DNA of 7,069 nt from an uncultured Muribaculaceae bacterium (lineage in GTDB: Bacteria > Bacteroidota > Bacteroidia > Bacteroidales > Muribaculaceae): assembly GCA_947178235.1 (NCBI GenBank), contig CAMWXQ010000055.1, positions 1 to 7,069 on the forward strand. The letters are read 5' to 3'. The notes below the pieces were generated by a model. The model saw nothing but the letters and a program-made list of their open reading frames with translations. It made no database searches and was not told the origin of the DNA. The position numbers were made by a program, and so were the translations under genes. This document shows, piece after piece, positions 6,967 through 7,069 of this stretch (within the stretch, counting starts at the first letter, position 1; each line of letters begins with the position of its first letter).

Positions 6967-7003
6967 GGGACCCCTTGCTCGAAAGGCGTGTCGGACATTT
7001 TTT
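6963..7003 (+). terminator. Rightward hairpin followed by T6
   Basis: GTCCG (6963-6967) pairs with CGGAC (6992-6996). An inner stem CCTT (6973-6976) with AAGG (6983-6986) closes a six-base loop, and a single A then T6 (6998-7003) follows. This is the layout of an intrinsic terminator for rightward transcription. The stem is interrupted by unpaired bases, so it is of moderate strength. Its 5' arm shares GTCC with the right arm of the long inverted repeat. Confidence 0.5.
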
Positions 7004-7017
7004 ATGCCTATAAATCA

Positions 7018-7047
7018 CGAAGCCGGGTGCTCACGCATCCGGCTTCG
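7018..7047. terminator. Very stable hairpin, possible bidirectional terminator
   Basis: Thirteen bases at 7018-7030 (starting CGAAGCCGG) pair with 7035-7047, including one G-T pair, around the loop TCAC. On the plus strand no T-run follows. On the minus strand the next bases are TGATTTATA, weakly T-rich. It could end a leftward gene lying beyond the right edge, or be part of a leader for a rightward gene. The structure is certain; the role is not. Confidence 0.5.
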
Positions 7048-7069
7048 ACAATCTAAACCAAAAATACCA

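Larger units (their letters stand above)
6687..7003 (+). ncRNA. Candidate structured transcript or attenuated leader, family unknown
   Basis: The segment lies between a well-formed rightward promoter and a hairpin followed by T6, which delimits an RNA of about 315 nt. Inside it are a 23-nt imperfect inverted repeat (6794-6816 with 6944-6966) and smaller hairpins nested between its arms. These include TACCC (6816-6820) with GGGTA (6851-6855), and GTCG-AGA-CGAC around 6829-6839. Another is AACCG-C-CGGTT at about 6901-6911. I looked for signatures of tmRNA, RNase P RNA, SRP RNA and a TPP riboswitch and found none that hold. It could be a small regulatory RNA or the 5' leader of a rightward gene beyond 7069. 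Boundaries are predicted from promoter and terminator only. Confidence 0.35.
6501..7069. other. Right-hand noncoding region of about 570 bases
   Basis: No convincing protein gene is present on either strand. The composition is visibly richer in A/T than the flanking genes. From left to right it holds the promoter of the GlmU-like gene, a rightward promoter, the candidate structured RNA with its inverted repeat and terminator, and a strong hairpin. At the very edge, 7066-7059 on the minus strand reads TATTTTTG, a match to the -7 consensus, but any -33 box lies outside the window. The stretch 6566-6650 holds two CTAAAAA motifs and nothing else I can name. Confidence 0.6.

Noticed and set aside
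6815..7018. A 67-codon minus-strand frame in the noncoding region
   Set aside because: The product matches nothing I know, it spans the inverted-repeat arm and terminator hairpin, and the frame is short enough to arise by chance.

Overview
The window suggests a GC-rich member of the Bacteroidales. The topoisomerase IV B subunit carries signatures typical of Bacteroidetes ParE. The GlmU-like protein belongs to the alternative, Bacteroidetes-type family. Three candidate promoters match the TTTG / TAnnTTTG form used by the Bacteroidetes primary sigma factor, and the gene starts lack clear Shine-Dalgarno sequences. I would not commit to a genus; a GC-rich family such as Muribaculaceae or Rikenellaceae is a guess.

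All five protein genes lie on the minus strand, in two apparent transcription units. Reading leftward from about 6565, unit 1 is a promoter, the alternative GlmU-like sugar nucleotidyltransferase/acyltransferase (6500-5343), a 41-bp gap mostly made of five heptamer repeats, a class I/II PLP aminotransferase (5301-4102), and a strong hairpin terminator (4076-4046). Unit 2 starts with a promoter whose -33 box abuts that terminator. It then carries parE (3974-1974), coaD (1955-1491, 18 bp after parE) and a secreted S41/C-terminal processing protease (1494 to beyond the left edge, overlapping coaD by four bases). These are housekeeping functions: chromosome decatenation, coenzyme A synthesis, amino-sugar nucleotide supply, transamination and envelope proteolysis.

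The right end, 6501-7069, has no recognisable protein gene and is the least ordinary part. It is more AT-rich than the genes. Apart from the leftward promoter of unit 1, it holds a well-spaced rightward promoter (6652-6682), a long imperfect inverted repeat (6794-6816 with 6944-6966), a hairpin followed by T6 (6963-7003) and a second, very stable hairpin (7018-7047). Together these look like a structured noncoding transcript of about 315 nt, or an attenuated leader for a rightward gene outside the window. The pairing partner of the long repeat shares bases with the terminator stem, so the two folds exclude each other. I do not recognise the RNA family. Function and even transcription are inference.

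I see no tRNA, rRNA, CRISPR array, insertion sequence or phage gene.
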